64,000 nucleotides of DNA from Sphingomonas paeninsulae (GTDB lineage Bacteria > Pseudomonadota > Alphaproteobacteria > Sphingomonadales > Sphingomonadaceae). Position numbers and translations under genes: made by a program. The stretch is from positions 620,001-684,000 of the forward strand of contig NZ_CP032828.1 of assembly GCF_003660165.1 (NCBI RefSeq). Direction: 5' to 3'. The notes beneath the pieces are model-generated. The model was not told the DNA's origin. It ran no database searches and was given only the letters and a program-made list of their open reading frames with translations. Positions 1 to 8,108 of this stretch are shown one piece after another (within the stretch, counting starts at the first letter, position 1; each line of letters starts with the position of its first letter).

Positions 1-434
1 CAGTCCTCGCTGGAGCCGGCGTCGCGGGTGGCATCTACGCCGCACGTGCTGGTTGGATCGGTCAGTCTGGCGGGCCGATGGCAACCAAGACTGAAAATAC
101 GCCAGTGGCCGCAAAATCTGCTCCAATCTATTACAGTTTCCAGGCGCCTTTCACGTCGAACCTTAGGGACAGCGGCAGTTTCGTACAGCTTGCTCTGTCC
201 GTTGCCACGGCCGACCGGCCAGAGATCGCAGAGCAGGTCAAGCTCAACGAATCGGCTCTACGCTCGGTCGTCCTGATGACGGTCGCCGATGAAGACGCCG
301 GTGCGCTGGCCACGACAGCTGGCAAGCAGCAGCTCCAGGCCAAGCTGCGTAGCGTGATGGATCAGGTGCTCAAGACCAAGACCGGTCAGACCGGGATCGA
401 CAGCGTCTATTTCACGAGCTTTGTCATCCAATGA
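1..434 (+). CDS. fliL: Flagellar basal body-associated protein FliL (5' end missing)
   Basis: FliL is an inner-membrane protein that sits around the motor stator and influences torque. The reading frame is open from the first bases of the window: an alanine/glycine-rich membrane helix (VLAGAGVAGGIYAA) precedes the ATG at 78, so the gene begins upstream of the window and the ATG at 78 is internal. The remaining 118 residues form the periplasmic FliL domain, with the usual ending of paired helices (KLRSVMDQVLK) and a final strand (VYFTSFVIQ). Its stop overlaps the fliM start by four bases, placing it first among the visible genes of a flagellar operon. Identification rests on the domain pattern together with the following fliMNOPQR-flhB order. 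Confidence 0.85.
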   Translation, partial: VLAGAGVAGGIYAARAGWIGQSGGPMATKTENTPVAAKSAPIYYSFQAPFTSNLRDSGSFVQLALSVATADRPEIAEQVKLNESALRSVVLMTVADEDAGALATTAGKQQLQAKLRSVMDQVLKTKTGQTGIDSVYFTSFVIQ

Positions 435-1264
435 ATGTGTCTCAGCACGTCAACCCGCTTGTGAAGGGCGATGCCGAGGCGAATCGCGCCGACGCCGTCA
501 TGATCCGCATCGCCTCTCAAATGGCGATTTCGGTCGCCCGGACGATGTCCGATCTCTGCGGCGACCCCATCACGATCACCGCGGAGCCGACGGGCATCAT
601 CGCATTTGAAGAATGGCGCTCGGACCGGTCGCTGTGGGAGGCTTCATACCAGTTTGGAGCGAAACTGGCGATGGTTGTCGCGGTCAATGATGGCTTGGCC
701 GATGCCATGGTCGAGCGCCGGTTTGGCGGCACTTCGCAAACCATCGAACGGACTCCTTTTCGTGCCTGCCGAGCAACTGCACAATTAGCCGGCCAGTTTT
801 CAGACAGTGTGGCGAGCGCCATAACGCAGATGTTTCCCTCGATCGGTCGTGCCGAGATTCTACCGGCGATTGCCGTTCAGCAGTTCGCCCGCGCTTCCGA
901 CAGGATCGCCACGATCGCGCTGTGGGTGACATCGGGTGCCATTTCAGGAAAGATCGACATTGCCTTTGCGCCAGAACGGGTCGCGCGGTTGCGCGACGAT
1001 GGCGTGGCCAAGGTCACCTCGAGCTGGGCCATTGATCTACGCGACAGCGTCCTTGCCGCCCGCCTTCCGGTCCGCGTCGTCCTCGCACGACCCGAACTCT
1101 CGATATCGACCTTGTCGCGGCTTGCGGTCGGCGATGTCGTTCCCATCGCCAAACCGGCGCTTGTGCCGATGCTTGCGGGAGCGCTGCGCCTGGCCACGGG
1201 CACAATTGATGATCGCGACGGCCATGTGGCCATTCGCATTGAACATATGGAGTCCAGTATATGA
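431..1264 (+). CDS. fliM: Flagellar motor switch protein FliM, lacking the CheY-binding N-terminus
   Basis: FliM is the middle C-ring protein that couples CheY-P binding to rotor switching. This 277-residue protein is shorter than typical FliM (about 320-350). The central CheC-like domain is visible around residues 40-180 (FGG near residue 98) and a SpoA domain occupies the C-terminus. The canonical N-terminal helix with the EIDALL-type motif, where phosphorylated CheY docks, is absent: the protein begins MNVSQHVNPLVKG. The start is fixed by the ATGA overlap with fliL, and it overlaps fliN in the same way. From family knowledge, lack of that helix implies a switch that may not respond to CheY-P in the usual manner; that consequence is inference. 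Confidence 0.82.
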   Translation: MNVSQHVNPLVKGDAEANRADAVMIRIASQMAISVARTMSDLCGDPITITAEPTGIIAFEEWRSDRSLWEASYQFGAKLAMVVAVNDGLADAMVERRFGGTSQTIERTPFRACRATAQLAGQFSDSVASAITQMFPSIGRAEILPAIAVQQFARASDRIATIALWVTSGAISGKIDIAFAPERVARLRDDGVAKVTSSWAIDLRDSVLAARLPVRVVLARPELSISTLSRLAVGDVVPIAKPALVPMLAGALRLATGTIDDRDGHVAIRIEHMESSI

Positions 1265-1569
1265 CTGATGATATTCTGAGCGAAGCGGCGACCAGTGCAG
1301 GCAACAATTTCGATCTCCTGTCGCGCATTTCGATGCGCCTGTCGGTTGAGGTTGGCTCGACTGCACTGACGCTGGCTGATCTTCTTGCTCTGGAGCGCGA
1401 TGCTGTTGTCGAACTCGATCGCGCGATTGATGATCCGCTCGACATCCTGGTCAACGGCACGCTTATCGCTCGTGGAGAAGTGGTGACAGTCGATGGCCGT
1501 TACGGCGTCCGGATTTGCGAAATCGTTGCACCCGCGCAAAGTCTCGGTGCCATTGAGCGGCGCGCATGA
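1261..1569 (+). CDS. fliN: Flagellar motor switch protein FliN
   Basis: FliN forms the base of the C-ring together with FliM and docks the export ATPase complex. At 102 residues this is a minimal FliN: a short leader, then one SpoA domain with the typical run from the strand ISMRLSVEVG, through TLADLLALERDAVVELD, to PLDILVNGTLIARGEVV and the terminal GVRICEIV strand. The ATGA overlap with fliM and the four-base overlap with the next gene show tight translational coupling. The family match is clear from the SpoA pattern. Confidence 0.92.
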   Translation: MTDDILSEAATSAGNNFDLLSRISMRLSVEVGSTALTLADLLALERDAVVELDRAIDDPLDILVNGTLIARGEVVTVDGRYGVRICEIVAPAQSLGAIERRA

Positions 1570-1787
1570 TTGATCTCCAATCTCTGTCCAGTCGCGCGTG
1601 GTCGGCCTTTCGCCGTCTACAAAGAACGGCGGTGGATCAGCGTCGCGGAAAGCTGGCGCGGGTTGTCGAGGTTCATGCTTTTAGCATTGCGGTTAAACTG
1701 GCTGTCGTCGAATTTTCGGGAAAAACACTGCTGCTTTCTGTGGGCAAGAACGGCATTTCGCTGATTGCCGAGGGGCGCGGCGAATGA
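1566..1787 (+). CDS. fliO: Short FliO-like flagellar biosynthesis protein
   Basis: FliO assists assembly of the FliP ring of the flagellar export gate. The 73-residue product lies exactly where fliO is expected, between fliN and fliP, and its second half has the FliO-like strand pattern ([24 protein letters not shown]). It is much shorter than usual FliO and carries no hydrophobic transmembrane helix; the N-terminus is basic ([12 protein letters not shown]). The call therefore depends on position plus the C-terminal pattern. It overlaps both neighbours by four bases, so it is translated with them. An unrelated small protein in the fliO slot cannot be excluded. Confidence 0.6.
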   Translation: MIDLQSLSSRAWSAFRRLQRTAVDQRRGKLARVVEVHAFSIAVKLAVVEFSGKTLLLSVGKNGISLIAEGRGE

Positions 1788-2500
1788 TCGCAATGCTCGC
1801 AGTCGCGGTTTCGTCGACAGCTATCGACCTTAGCGCAGTCGGCGGCGTTCCCGCACCCGCAGGCACACCTCTTGCTTTGCCGCTGCAAATCCTTGTCCTC
1901 ATGACAGGCCTGACGGTCTTGCCGACGCTGGTTCTCATGATGACGGGCTTTACGCGCATCCTGATTGTGCTTTCGATCCTGCGTCAGGCGCTGGGATTGC
2001 AACAGACGCCGCCGAACCAGATTCTGGTGGGAATGGCGCTCTTTCTTACGATGTTCGTCATGCGGCCAACGATCACGGAGATCAATCAGACAGCATGGCA
2101 GCCGTATCACATGCAGCAGATTCCCCTTGAAACGGCTGTCGAACGTGGGGGAACGGTGCTCCACAAATTCATGGCGCATCAGACGCGTAGCGCTGACCTT
2201 TCGCTCTTTTATAAGATGGGCAATGAAAAGCCTGGCAGTGATATCGCTGCCACACCTTTCTCGATCCTGGTTCCTGCTTTTGTCACCAGTGAACTGAAGA
2301 CTGCCTTTCAGATCGGGTTTCTGATCTTCCTCCCCTTCCTCGTCATCGACCTGGTCGTCGCCAGCGCGCTGATGGCGCTCGGGATGATGATGTTGTCGCC
2401 TTCGGTCGTTTCTATGCCATTCAAGCTCTTGCTGTTCGTCGCCATCGACGGATGGGCGCTTACCATGGGATCACTCGCTTCGTCGTTCGGGACCGGTTGA
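1784..2500 (+). CDS. fliP: Flagellar type III export gate protein FliP
   Basis: FliP is the five-subunit core of the flagellar export gate in the inner membrane. The 238 residues show an N-terminal signal-like hydrophobic stretch, then the highly conserved block around residues 35-80 ([16 protein letters not shown], then [14 protein letters not shown]), a periplasmic region, and the closing conserved segment [14 protein letters not shown] followed by [13 protein letters not shown] and the final helices. Length and motifs are those of ordinary FliP. Start chosen from the four-base overlap with fliO. Nothing unusual was seen. Confidence 0.96.
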   Translation: MIAMLAVAVSSTAIDLSAVGGVPAPAGTPLALPLQILVLMTGLTVLPTLVLMMTGFTRILIVLSILRQALGLQQTPPNQILVGMALFLTMFVMRPTITEINQTAWQPYHMQQIPLETAVERGGTVLHKFMAHQTRSADLSLFYKMGNEKPGSDIAATPFSILVPAFVTSELKTAFQIGFLIFLPFLVIDLVVASALMALGMMMLSPSVVSMPFKLLLFVAIDGWALTMGSLASSFGTG

Positions 2501-2501
2501 A

Positions 2502-2777
2502 ATGGGTAATGAACAAGACATTCTTCTGGGCTTTGCACAACAAGGTCTATGGACAGCTGCGCTGGCCTCCGCACCCTTGCTGATCCCCGTGCTTGTCGTG
2601 GGCATTGCGGTCGGTCTGTTCCAGGCGGTCACGTCAATCAATGAGGCGACGCTCTCCTTTGTTCCCAAGCTGCTTGTCGTGGCTCTGGTGCTTGCGCTGT
2701 TTGGTGCAACGATACTTGGCGTTGTTGCTGATTTTGCGCGCGAAATGTATGCTCGCATTCCTGACGTGCTTAACTGA
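2502..2777 (+). CDS. fliQ: Flagellar export gate protein FliQ
   Basis: FliQ wraps around the FliP/FliR core of the export gate. The protein is 91 residues with two hydrophobic helices separated by the conserved polar loop (GLFQAVTSINEATLSFVPK), which is the family hallmark. The start lies one base after the fliP stop, and the stop shares one base with the fliR ATG (TGATG). Full length and typical. Confidence 0.95.
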   Translation: MGNEQDILLGFAQQGLWTAALASAPLLIPVLVVGIAVGLFQAVTSINEATLSFVPKLLVVALVLALFGATILGVVADFAREMYARIPDVLN

Positions 2778-3508
2778 TGACGTTGAGTGAAGCAGCCATG
2801 GGTATTGCGATCGCTTCGATCCGGCCGGGGGCTGCGCTTTTGACCTCGCCGCTTTTTGGCAACACGCATGTCCCCGTAACTCTGCGGATTGGCCTCTCGG
2901 TAGCACTGGGCTGGTCGGCGTTTTCCACCATGGACCCTGTAACCGTTCTTGCAGCGGCCCATGATGCGCCTTTTCTAGTTTTGCCTGAGCTGGTGATCGG
3001 CTTTGCCATGGGCTTTGCGGTGCAAATGGCCTTCGGTGCCGCGATGATGGCAGGGGAGGTCGTTGGAAACACGATGGGTTTGGGGTTTGCGACGTCGATG
3101 GACGGACTCTCGGGACCGGCGCCCACGTTGAGCAATCTGATGGGCTTTGCGGCGACCGCGATATTTCTGGCGGGGCAGGGGCACCTGACGCTCGTTGCGA
3201 CGATCCTTAACAGCTATCGGTTGCTGCCGCTGGGCGCCAGCTGGATGCCGAGCGGCGACATGGTGGGATTTGGGACGATGATGTTTGGAGGCGCCGTTGC
3301 CATAGCGTTACCCGTCGCTTTTGCGCTTGTCCTCGTCCAGATCGTCACTGCGCTTATCGCGCGTGCGGCCCCTTCACTCAATCTTTTCGCAATCGGGCTC
3401 CCATTCACACAGCTCGCTGGCGCAGCGCTGCTCGTCGTCGCTTTTCCGTCGATGGGATCCTCCATTGCTGCGCGCCTTACCGAAGCACTGGCGCTCGCTG
3501 CACCATGA
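2777..3508 (+). CDS. fliR: Flagellar export gate protein FliR
   Basis: FliR completes the FliPQR gate. The 243-residue protein has about six hydrophobic segments, a conserved early region (RPGAALLTSPLFG), the GFAMGFAVQMAFGAAMMAGEVVG segment near residues 75-97, and a C-terminal domain ending in LAVAFPSMG-like helices. It overlaps flhB by four bases. Length agrees with the family (about 250-260). Confidence 0.93.
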   Translation: MTLSEAAMGIAIASIRPGAALLTSPLFGNTHVPVTLRIGLSVALGWSAFSTMDPVTVLAAAHDAPFLVLPELVIGFAMGFAVQMAFGAAMMAGEVVGNTMGLGFATSMDGLSGPAPTLSNLMGFAATAIFLAGQGHLTLVATILNSYRLLPLGASWMPSGDMVGFGTMMFGGAVAIALPVAFALVLVQIVTALIARAAPSLNLFAIGLPFTQLAGAALLVVAFPSMGSSIAARLTEALALAAP

Positions 3509-4638
3509 GTAACGACAGCGGAGAGCGCACCGAAGCGGCGACACCCAAACGCCTTCGTGAGGCAAAGAAGGATGGCGATCTTCCCGATATCCGGGACCTT
3601 TCGACTGCTGCGATCGCAATTGCAGGGGCGGGATGGATAGCGTTTTCAGGGCGCGCAGTTTGGAGCGGTGCTAAACAGGCGCTGGTTGTCGGGCTCGCCG
3701 GAAATCTTGATCCGCAGTTGGGCTTTGATCCCGTGACTGCGGTTGTGCCACTTTTGGAAGCCGTCGCCATGCCTTTGGCGGCACTCTTCGCGGCAACCTG
3801 GGTCGCGGTCTTTGCAAGTCGCGCGATTGGCGGGGGGCTCGGTACGAACTGGCATGCGGTTGCTCCTAAAATGGCGCGCGTCAGTCCGATCCAGGGCCTT
3901 CAGAGACTGTTCAGTTCGCGCGGCCTCATCGACTTTGCAAAATCGCTCGCGAAACTCATTTTTCTAGGGAGCGCCGCAGCCTGGGTCTTCTCATCCTCCA
4001 GCAACGCGATCATGGCGCTCAGCGCTGCCGATGTCGGATCGAGCATCGAAGCTGCCGCGCTAATTCTCGGGCGCATTGCTGTTGGGATGGCTATTGCACT
4101 GGTTGCCATCGCGGCCATCGATGCACCCATTCAGATTGGATTGCGCAATGCGCGGCTTCGCATGAGCAAACAACAGGTCCGCGATGAGCATCGCGAGTCC
4201 GAACACTCTCCCGAGATACGACAGCAAATTCATGCCAAGCGCGCCGCGCTCATGGATCAGTCCGCACGCAAGGCGATCAAAGAAGCCACTGTCATTCTTG
4301 TCAATCCGACGTCCTTTGCTGTGGCCTTGCGGTATCGGCCGGGTGAGGATGCCGCGCCCATTGTTGTCGCTCGCGCTCGCGCAGAGGCGGCGGCAGCACT
4401 GCGTGAGCTCGCCCGCAACGAAGACGTGCCGATCTTGAGCTATCCCGTACTGACACGTGCTCTTTATTTCACAAGTCGGTCGGGTCAGGTTATCGACGAA
4501 AAGCTCTATCGTTCTGTCGCAACCGTCCTTGCGTTCGTCTTCGGCCTCGGCGCAGCGATGGACGCCAGCCGCATCCCGCCCGAGATCGATGTGCCCGATG
4601 ACCTTCGCTATAGCGCCGATGGTATGCGCTCCACTTAA
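3505..4638 (+). CDS. flhB: Flagellar export switch protein FlhB with NPTS cleavage motif
   Basis: FlhB controls substrate switching of the export apparatus from rod/hook to filament proteins, normally after self-cleavage inside an NPTH motif. The 377 residues contain the N-terminal GERTEAATPKRLREAKKDG signature, four membrane helices, and the cytoplasmic domain. At residues 267-270 (bases 4303-4314) the sequence is NPTS, not NPTH, followed by the usual FAVALRY. Asn and Pro, between which cleavage occurs, are kept; the His is lost. The rest of the domain (RALYF, then a proline-rich tail) looks normal. Family identity is secure; altered cleavage is inference. Confidence 0.94.
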   Translation: MSNDSGERTEAATPKRLREAKKDGDLPDIRDLSTAAIAIAGAGWIAFSGRAVWSGAKQALVVGLAGNLDPQLGFDPVTAVVPLLEAVAMPLAALFAATWVAVFASRAIGGGLGTNWHAVAPKMARVSPIQGLQRLFSSRGLIDFAKSLAKLIFLGSAAAWVFSSSSNAIMALSAADVGSSIEAAALILGRIAVGMAIALVAIAAIDAPIQIGLRNARLRMSKQQVRDEHRESEHSPEIRQQIHAKRAALMDQSARKAIKEATVILVNPTSFAVALRYRPGEDAAPIVVARARAEAAAALRELARNEDVPILSYPVLTRALYFTSRSGQVIDEKLYRSVATVLAFVFGLGAAMDASRIPPEIDVPDDLRYSADGMRST

Positions 4639-4692
4639 GAAATCGCCGGGGACGCCGTTATATGCATCAGTGCCTGTGACGCGAGATGTGCG

Positions 4693-4902
4693 ATGCCCCC
4701 GATGAACGTCAATAATGTTAATGCCAAGACCGTGTGGAGCGACGCGATCGAGACAACGCTTCACGAGCTCGATGCATTGATGATCGCGATCCGATACTCG
4801 GAAGTTTCGCTGGAGGCGCGCGCCGCCCTGGTCGTCGATATCATGGAAATGCGCCACGCGCTCGGGCTTGAGAAGCTCCAACTGATCAGAAAGGATATTT
4901 GA
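4693..4902 (+). CDS. Small helical protein between flhB and fliD
   Basis: This 69-residue open frame is unrecognised. It is predicted from composition to be helical and acidic/amphipathic, with no membrane segment or signal peptide. It lies 54 bases after flhB and ends three bases before the fliD start, in the same orientation, so it is probably translated as part of the operon. In other bacteria a small FliD chaperone (FliT) is often encoded near fliD and fliS, and the size would fit, but no FliT motif can be seen and that is only a positional guess. An internal ATG at 4702 is an equally possible start. Confidence 0.5.
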   Translation: MPPMNVNNVNAKTVWSDAIETTLHELDALMIAIRYSEVSLEARAALVVDIMEMRHALGLEKLQLIRKDI

Positions 4903-4905
4903 GCT

Positions 4906-5699
4906 ATGGCAACGTCACCCTCGATCCTGACCACGCTCGGCGTGGGCTCGGGCATCGACACCAAAGCGCTTGTTGCCAATCTCGCGGCAGCAGCGCGCGC
5001 CAATCGCGACACGGTGCTAACCAGCGCAGTCACCAGCAACACGGCCAAGATTTCCTCACTCGCGACGATCACGTCTTCGCTGGCGGCGTTTGCCAGTACG
5101 TTTGACGTTGATTCACAGGACGCGACAGTAAGCACGGCGAAAATAGCCCAGGAATTTGTGGCCGGCTTTAACGCGTTACGAGCCATGATTGCGACCGCTA
5201 CCGTAGTCGGTGCCACGCCTGCAGATTCGGGACCTCTGCTGGGGACAATGGCCTTCGAAGTGCGGCACGAGCGCTTGCCGCACTTCCGCAAACGGTGCTT
5301 GCGGGAGGCACGACGGCCAAGTCTCTTAACGATCTGGGGATTGCGACCAACCGCGATGGTTCTCTACGGCTTGATGCAACCAAGCTTAACACTGCAATCG
5401 CGACTGATCCGAATGGCGTTCGCGCTATGTTGACCGCTGCGGGGGGCCTCGATCAGGCGCTCGGGACGGTCACGACCGCTCTGACAGCCAATGACGGCGT
5501 GTTGGGCATTAGTACGGCACGCTACACGAGGATGGCTGGAACACTGAAAACCCAGCAGGATCAGGTCAACACCGACAATGCAGCGTTGATTGATCGATTG
5601 ACGGCATCCTTTACCGAAATGGACAAGGCGGTTGCGCTTATCAAATCGAGCCAAGCTTACCTCACGCAGCAGATCGCGTCCTGGAACAGCACGAAGTGA
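4906..5699 (+). CDS. fliD: Flagellar filament cap protein FliD, internally deleted and frameshifted
   Basis: FliD caps the growing filament and folds flagellin. The first frame gives the classic start (TLGVGSGIDTKALV) and runs to SGPLLG; the rest (DNGLRSAARALPQ, then DLGIATNRDGSLRLD and a C-terminal coiled helix ending SSQAYLTQQIASWNS) continues in the next frame. Adding one G to the GGGG at 5241-5244 joins the two halves without loss, so a sequencing or slippage indel is likely there. Independently, the joined product is only about 265 residues where FliD is usually about 450: the N-terminal coiled segment passes almost directly into the C-terminal D1 region, so the variable middle domains D2/D3 are missing. 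fliS follows, its GTG start overlapping the stop. Confidence 0.8.
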
Positions 5700-6067
5700 G
5701 TGCTCGTGCCATTGAGACTTATCGGGAAATCTCGGCTGCCGGTCGGATCGAGGGTGCTCAGCCGGGTCAGCTTATCATGACCTTATTCGAGGAACTGATC
5801 GATTGTATCGATAATATGTATGGTGCAATTTTGTCAGGGCGACCCCTTCGCCGCGACGTAGCTCGAAACCGTGCGGATGTCATTCTCATGTCGATGGAAA
5901 CCGGGACGAATGCCGATGCAGGCGTCTTGTCGAAGCGCATGGTCTCGATCTACAGCGGTATCCGTGCTTTGCTGCAGCGTGCAGTTGTCGAAAGCAATGT
6001 CGAGCATATTGTTGAAGCGCGAAGTAGGTTGCAGCCAATAGTTGAGGCTTGGCGCGCGATTGTCTGA
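5696..6067 (+). CDS. fliS: Flagellin export chaperone FliS
   Basis: FliS binds the C-terminus of flagellin in the cytosol and delivers it to the export gate. The 123-residue helical protein has the family pattern: an early aromatic/polar helix (AIETYREIS), the helix QLIMTLFEELIDCIDNMYGAI, and further helices ending EAWRAIV. The GTG start overlaps the fliD TGA stop, which is the expected coupling. It is the last gene of the flagellar cluster visible here; no flagellin gene lies in the window. Confidence 0.88.
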   Translation: MSARAIETYREISAAGRIEGAQPGQLIMTLFEELIDCIDNMYGAILSGRPLRRDVARNRADVILMSMETGTNADAGVLSKRMVSIYSGIRALLQRAVVESNVEHIVEARSRLQPIVEAWRAIV

Positions 6068-6249
6068 TTATCAGATCAAGGCGAACTGAGTCCCATGTTA
6101 TCGAGTTCAGATGCGGCAATCGCTGCGTTTGGATTAAGACGAGATGCCCCAAAGTGGCCGCTTGGCGGTCGCAAGGCTAATATGCGATAAAATTCAGTAT
6201 GCGATGTTGAGGTTCCGCCCGTCGATGCCGCCGAACGCCAAATATATGC

Positions 6250-6774
6250 TCAGGTGCGAAAAAGTGCGGAAAGAGCTTCGATGCCGGCGAGAAGACTGCC
6301 GAAACATATGGCGCATCCAAGCGTGATGGCCATGATCAGAAGTAAGCGTTCTCCCACCGTGGCATCAAAAACCTTGACCCCAGTCCCCGCACCTTCGGAA
6401 CCAACCTGAAGCATGGCCATGTCAAGGTCAAACGGGATATGATCTTCGCGGAGATAGTGCCGTCCCGGGTCGGCCAGCCGCGACAGATCCAGCGAGGAAG
6501 CTGGTGCAAAGTCGCGGAGGCTTGCGAGTGATGACGGCGTTGAAAACTCGCGTTCCCGCATCGCGTTGCGGACGATTCTGGCCGCTTGAAGCCGCGAACC
6601 AACGCCCAGCTTGGCCTTTCCCGCATCAATGTGGTTCTTGACGGTATTGGGTGCCAACCCCAATGCCCGAGCAATTTCCTTGGTGTCCATATGATCAAGC
6701 ACAAGCAACAGGCATTCGCGTTGGCGGTCGGTCAGTCGTGTAACGGCGCTTATGGTCACGTACTGCCTGACCAT
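6250..6774 (-). CDS. LuxR-type DNA-binding regulator with C-terminal membrane anchor
   Basis: Transcription factor of the LuxR HTH family without an N-terminal sensor domain. The HTH lies at the very start (LTDRQRECLLLVLDHMDTKE, then IARALGLAPNTVKNHI), and a hydrophobic helix near the C-terminus (LLLIMAITLGCAICFG) would tether it to the inner membrane. The start at 6774 (ATG) gives 174 residues and puts the HTH near the N-terminus; the frame stays open further upstream but codes for unlike, Arg/Ser-rich sequence. The preceding small membrane-protein gene overlaps this start by 19 bases, so both are probably one transcript. Target genes are unknown. It is convergent with the flagellar operon, but regulation of flagella is only a guess. 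Confidence 0.8.
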   Translation of the reverse strand: MVRQYVTISAVTRLTDRQRECLLLVLDHMDTKEIARALGLAPNTVKNHIDAGKAKLGVGSRLQAARIVRNAMREREFSTPSSLASLRDFAPASSLDLSRLADPGRHYLREDHIPFDLDMAMLQVGSEGAGTGVKVFDATVGERLLLIMAITLGCAICFGSLLAGIEALSALFRT

Positions 6775-6956
6775 TTCTTTTTGAGCATTAGAAGCGGATC
6801 CCAGGCCATGTGATCGCTCACTAGCCAGATCACCCCTGCTGCTGCAATCACTATGCCCGAAGCGGCCACGTTGTTTAGCCAGGACAGGTGAAGGTCGCTC
6901 AGTCGTGCGAGCGCGACACTCAGTTCCGCTGTGATAATTGACTGCCAAAATTTCAT
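6756..6956 (-). CDS. Small single-helix membrane protein overlapping the LuxR gene
   Basis: Open frame of 66 residues beginning MKFWQSIITAELSV and containing one clear membrane helix (SGIVIAAAGVIWLVS) followed by a basic tail (LKKKWSGST). Its 3' end overlaps the start of the membrane-anchored LuxR-type gene, the arrangement of translationally coupled partners. I do not recognise a family. A partner or antagonist of the membrane-bound regulator is a reasonable hypothesis, not shown by the sequence. The ATG at 6956 was chosen over the upstream 7010 start because the intervening residues add nothing and lie in the AT-rich leader. Confidence 0.45.
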   Translation of the reverse strand: MKFWQSIITAELSVALARLSDLHLSWLNNVAASGIVIAAAGVIWLVSDHMAWDPLLMLKKKWSGST

Positions 6957-7352
6957 ATAATGTTGCCCAAAAGCCCCCGCTGACACCATTTTGATTAACA
7001 GATTTAACAAAGATTAAATAAGAAGGCTATTCATAAAATACTATCGAAAAATTGACGGATGCTCATAGGTAAAGGCTTGACTGTATTCCTAATTTGGAAA
7101 TCATGATTTCCCAGATTTTTGGGGCGTATCTGATTTCTATCGTTGCTTTAATGTGAGAAAATGATCCAAAATGGATAAAACTGTTGATCATATGGGGTTT
7201 ATCATCAGATCAGGTTTATACGAGCCCTTACACGCGCACGAACAGAGGGGCCTGCCAAATATCAGGAAATAAACACCGCTAAAAACGATTGCGGATGTTG
7301 CAAACTATTGTCGCCGGATCAGTCTGATCGGTGGCGCTTTCCGGAAAGCCGG
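6957..7352. other. AT-rich intergenic region, no gene seen
   Basis: About 395 bases without a supportable gene between the divergently spaced small membrane-protein gene and the end of the DUF11-like gene. It is visibly richer in A and T than its surroundings, especially 6990-7210, as expected for the promoter of the minus-strand LuxR pair. I see no convincing -35/-10 pair, tRNA or repeat. Confidence 0.5.
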
Positions 7353-8042
7353 CTAGTTCAGCCTGACTGAATATTCGAGCGTGATACTCGGTTGACCAAA
7401 GGCTGTTGCACCCGCCATCGAACCTGTTGGCGCAATTCGAAGATCGCGAACCGCTGCATCATACCCGTTCGCATCAGGAGCAGGTGCGTACGTGAACGGT
7501 GAGCCTCCGCCTGGATGCGCCGAATAGGAAACGTCAGTCGCCGGATTAAAAGCAAGCCCGCTTGACGGCGTTCCATCCATGAATTGAACTTTTGGAGAAG
7601 CGACGGACAAAACAACACCTTCCGGAACCGGGTCAGTAATCACAATAGTGCCGCCGTCGATCGGCGTTGTCCCTGTGTTCGTGATGGTAATCGAATAGTG
7701 CACGATCGCACCTGGTATTGCCTTGGGATTGTTAGTGCCGTTTACCGGATCCGAAATTACGCGGGCGTTTTTCACTGCCGTCAGTACTGCGGCCGCCGAT
7801 TTTGGCGTGTTCATGGTTGTACATCCAATGTCATCACCATGGCCTGGGGTGACCAGGGCCGGAAGCGTAGTAGGCGATGTCGTCGGGGATCCGCAGGTGG
7901 CCGCCATCGCCGAGATCGCAGGTAGAGCCGTCAAGGCTAAACCGCATTTGCTGATGATTATAAAGCGAGCCAGTGGCGCGCGCCATTCTGCGATAATATG
8001 AACGCTGGCTCGAACGGATTTCAAGATGACCGTCAATATCAA
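7353..8042 (-). CDS. Secreted protein with DUF11-like repeat domain
   Basis: Exported protein of unknown function. A signal-peptide-like segment (CGLALTALPAISAMAA) precedes a Thr/Pro-rich linker and then a beta-rich domain with the hallmark of DUF11/conserved-repeat domains: PGAIVHYSITITNTGTTPID followed by ITDPVPEGVVL. These Ig-like modules occur in surface and secreted proteins. The start is uncertain: a TTG at 8042 has a good GGAGG seven bases upstream (8050-8054), an ATG at 8108 would extend the protein to 251 residues, and both give an unusually long leader before the hydrophobic core. The gene stands alone. Confidence 0.6.
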   Translation of the reverse strand: MILTVILKSVRASVHIIAEWRAPLARFIIISKCGLALTALPAISAMAATCGSPTTSPTTLPALVTPGHGDDIGCTTMNTPKSAAAVLTAVKNARVISDPVNGTNNPKAIPGAIVHYSITITNTGTTPIDGGTIVITDPVPEGVVLSVASPKVQFMDGTPSSGLAFNPATDVSYSAHPGGGSPFTYAPAPDANGYDAAVRDLRIAPTGSMAGATAFGQPSITLEYSVRLN

Positions 8043-8108
8043 TGCGATGCCTCCAACTGTTTTACGGTGCTCATGGACAACGGAACAGTAAAGCGGAGCT
8101 TCACCCAT

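Noticed and set aside
877-1539. Long minus-strand frame opposite fliM/fliN
   Set aside because: It mirrors two clear flagellar genes, has Arg/Ser-rich nonsense composition and no family features.
4060-4881. 273-codon minus-strand frame opposite flhB
   Set aside because: Shadow of flhB in a high-GC genome; no ribosome site or domain pattern.
5241-5244. Programmed frameshift in fliD
   Set aside because: The site is a plain G run like seven other breaks in the window, with no slippery heptamer or stimulatory structure evident.
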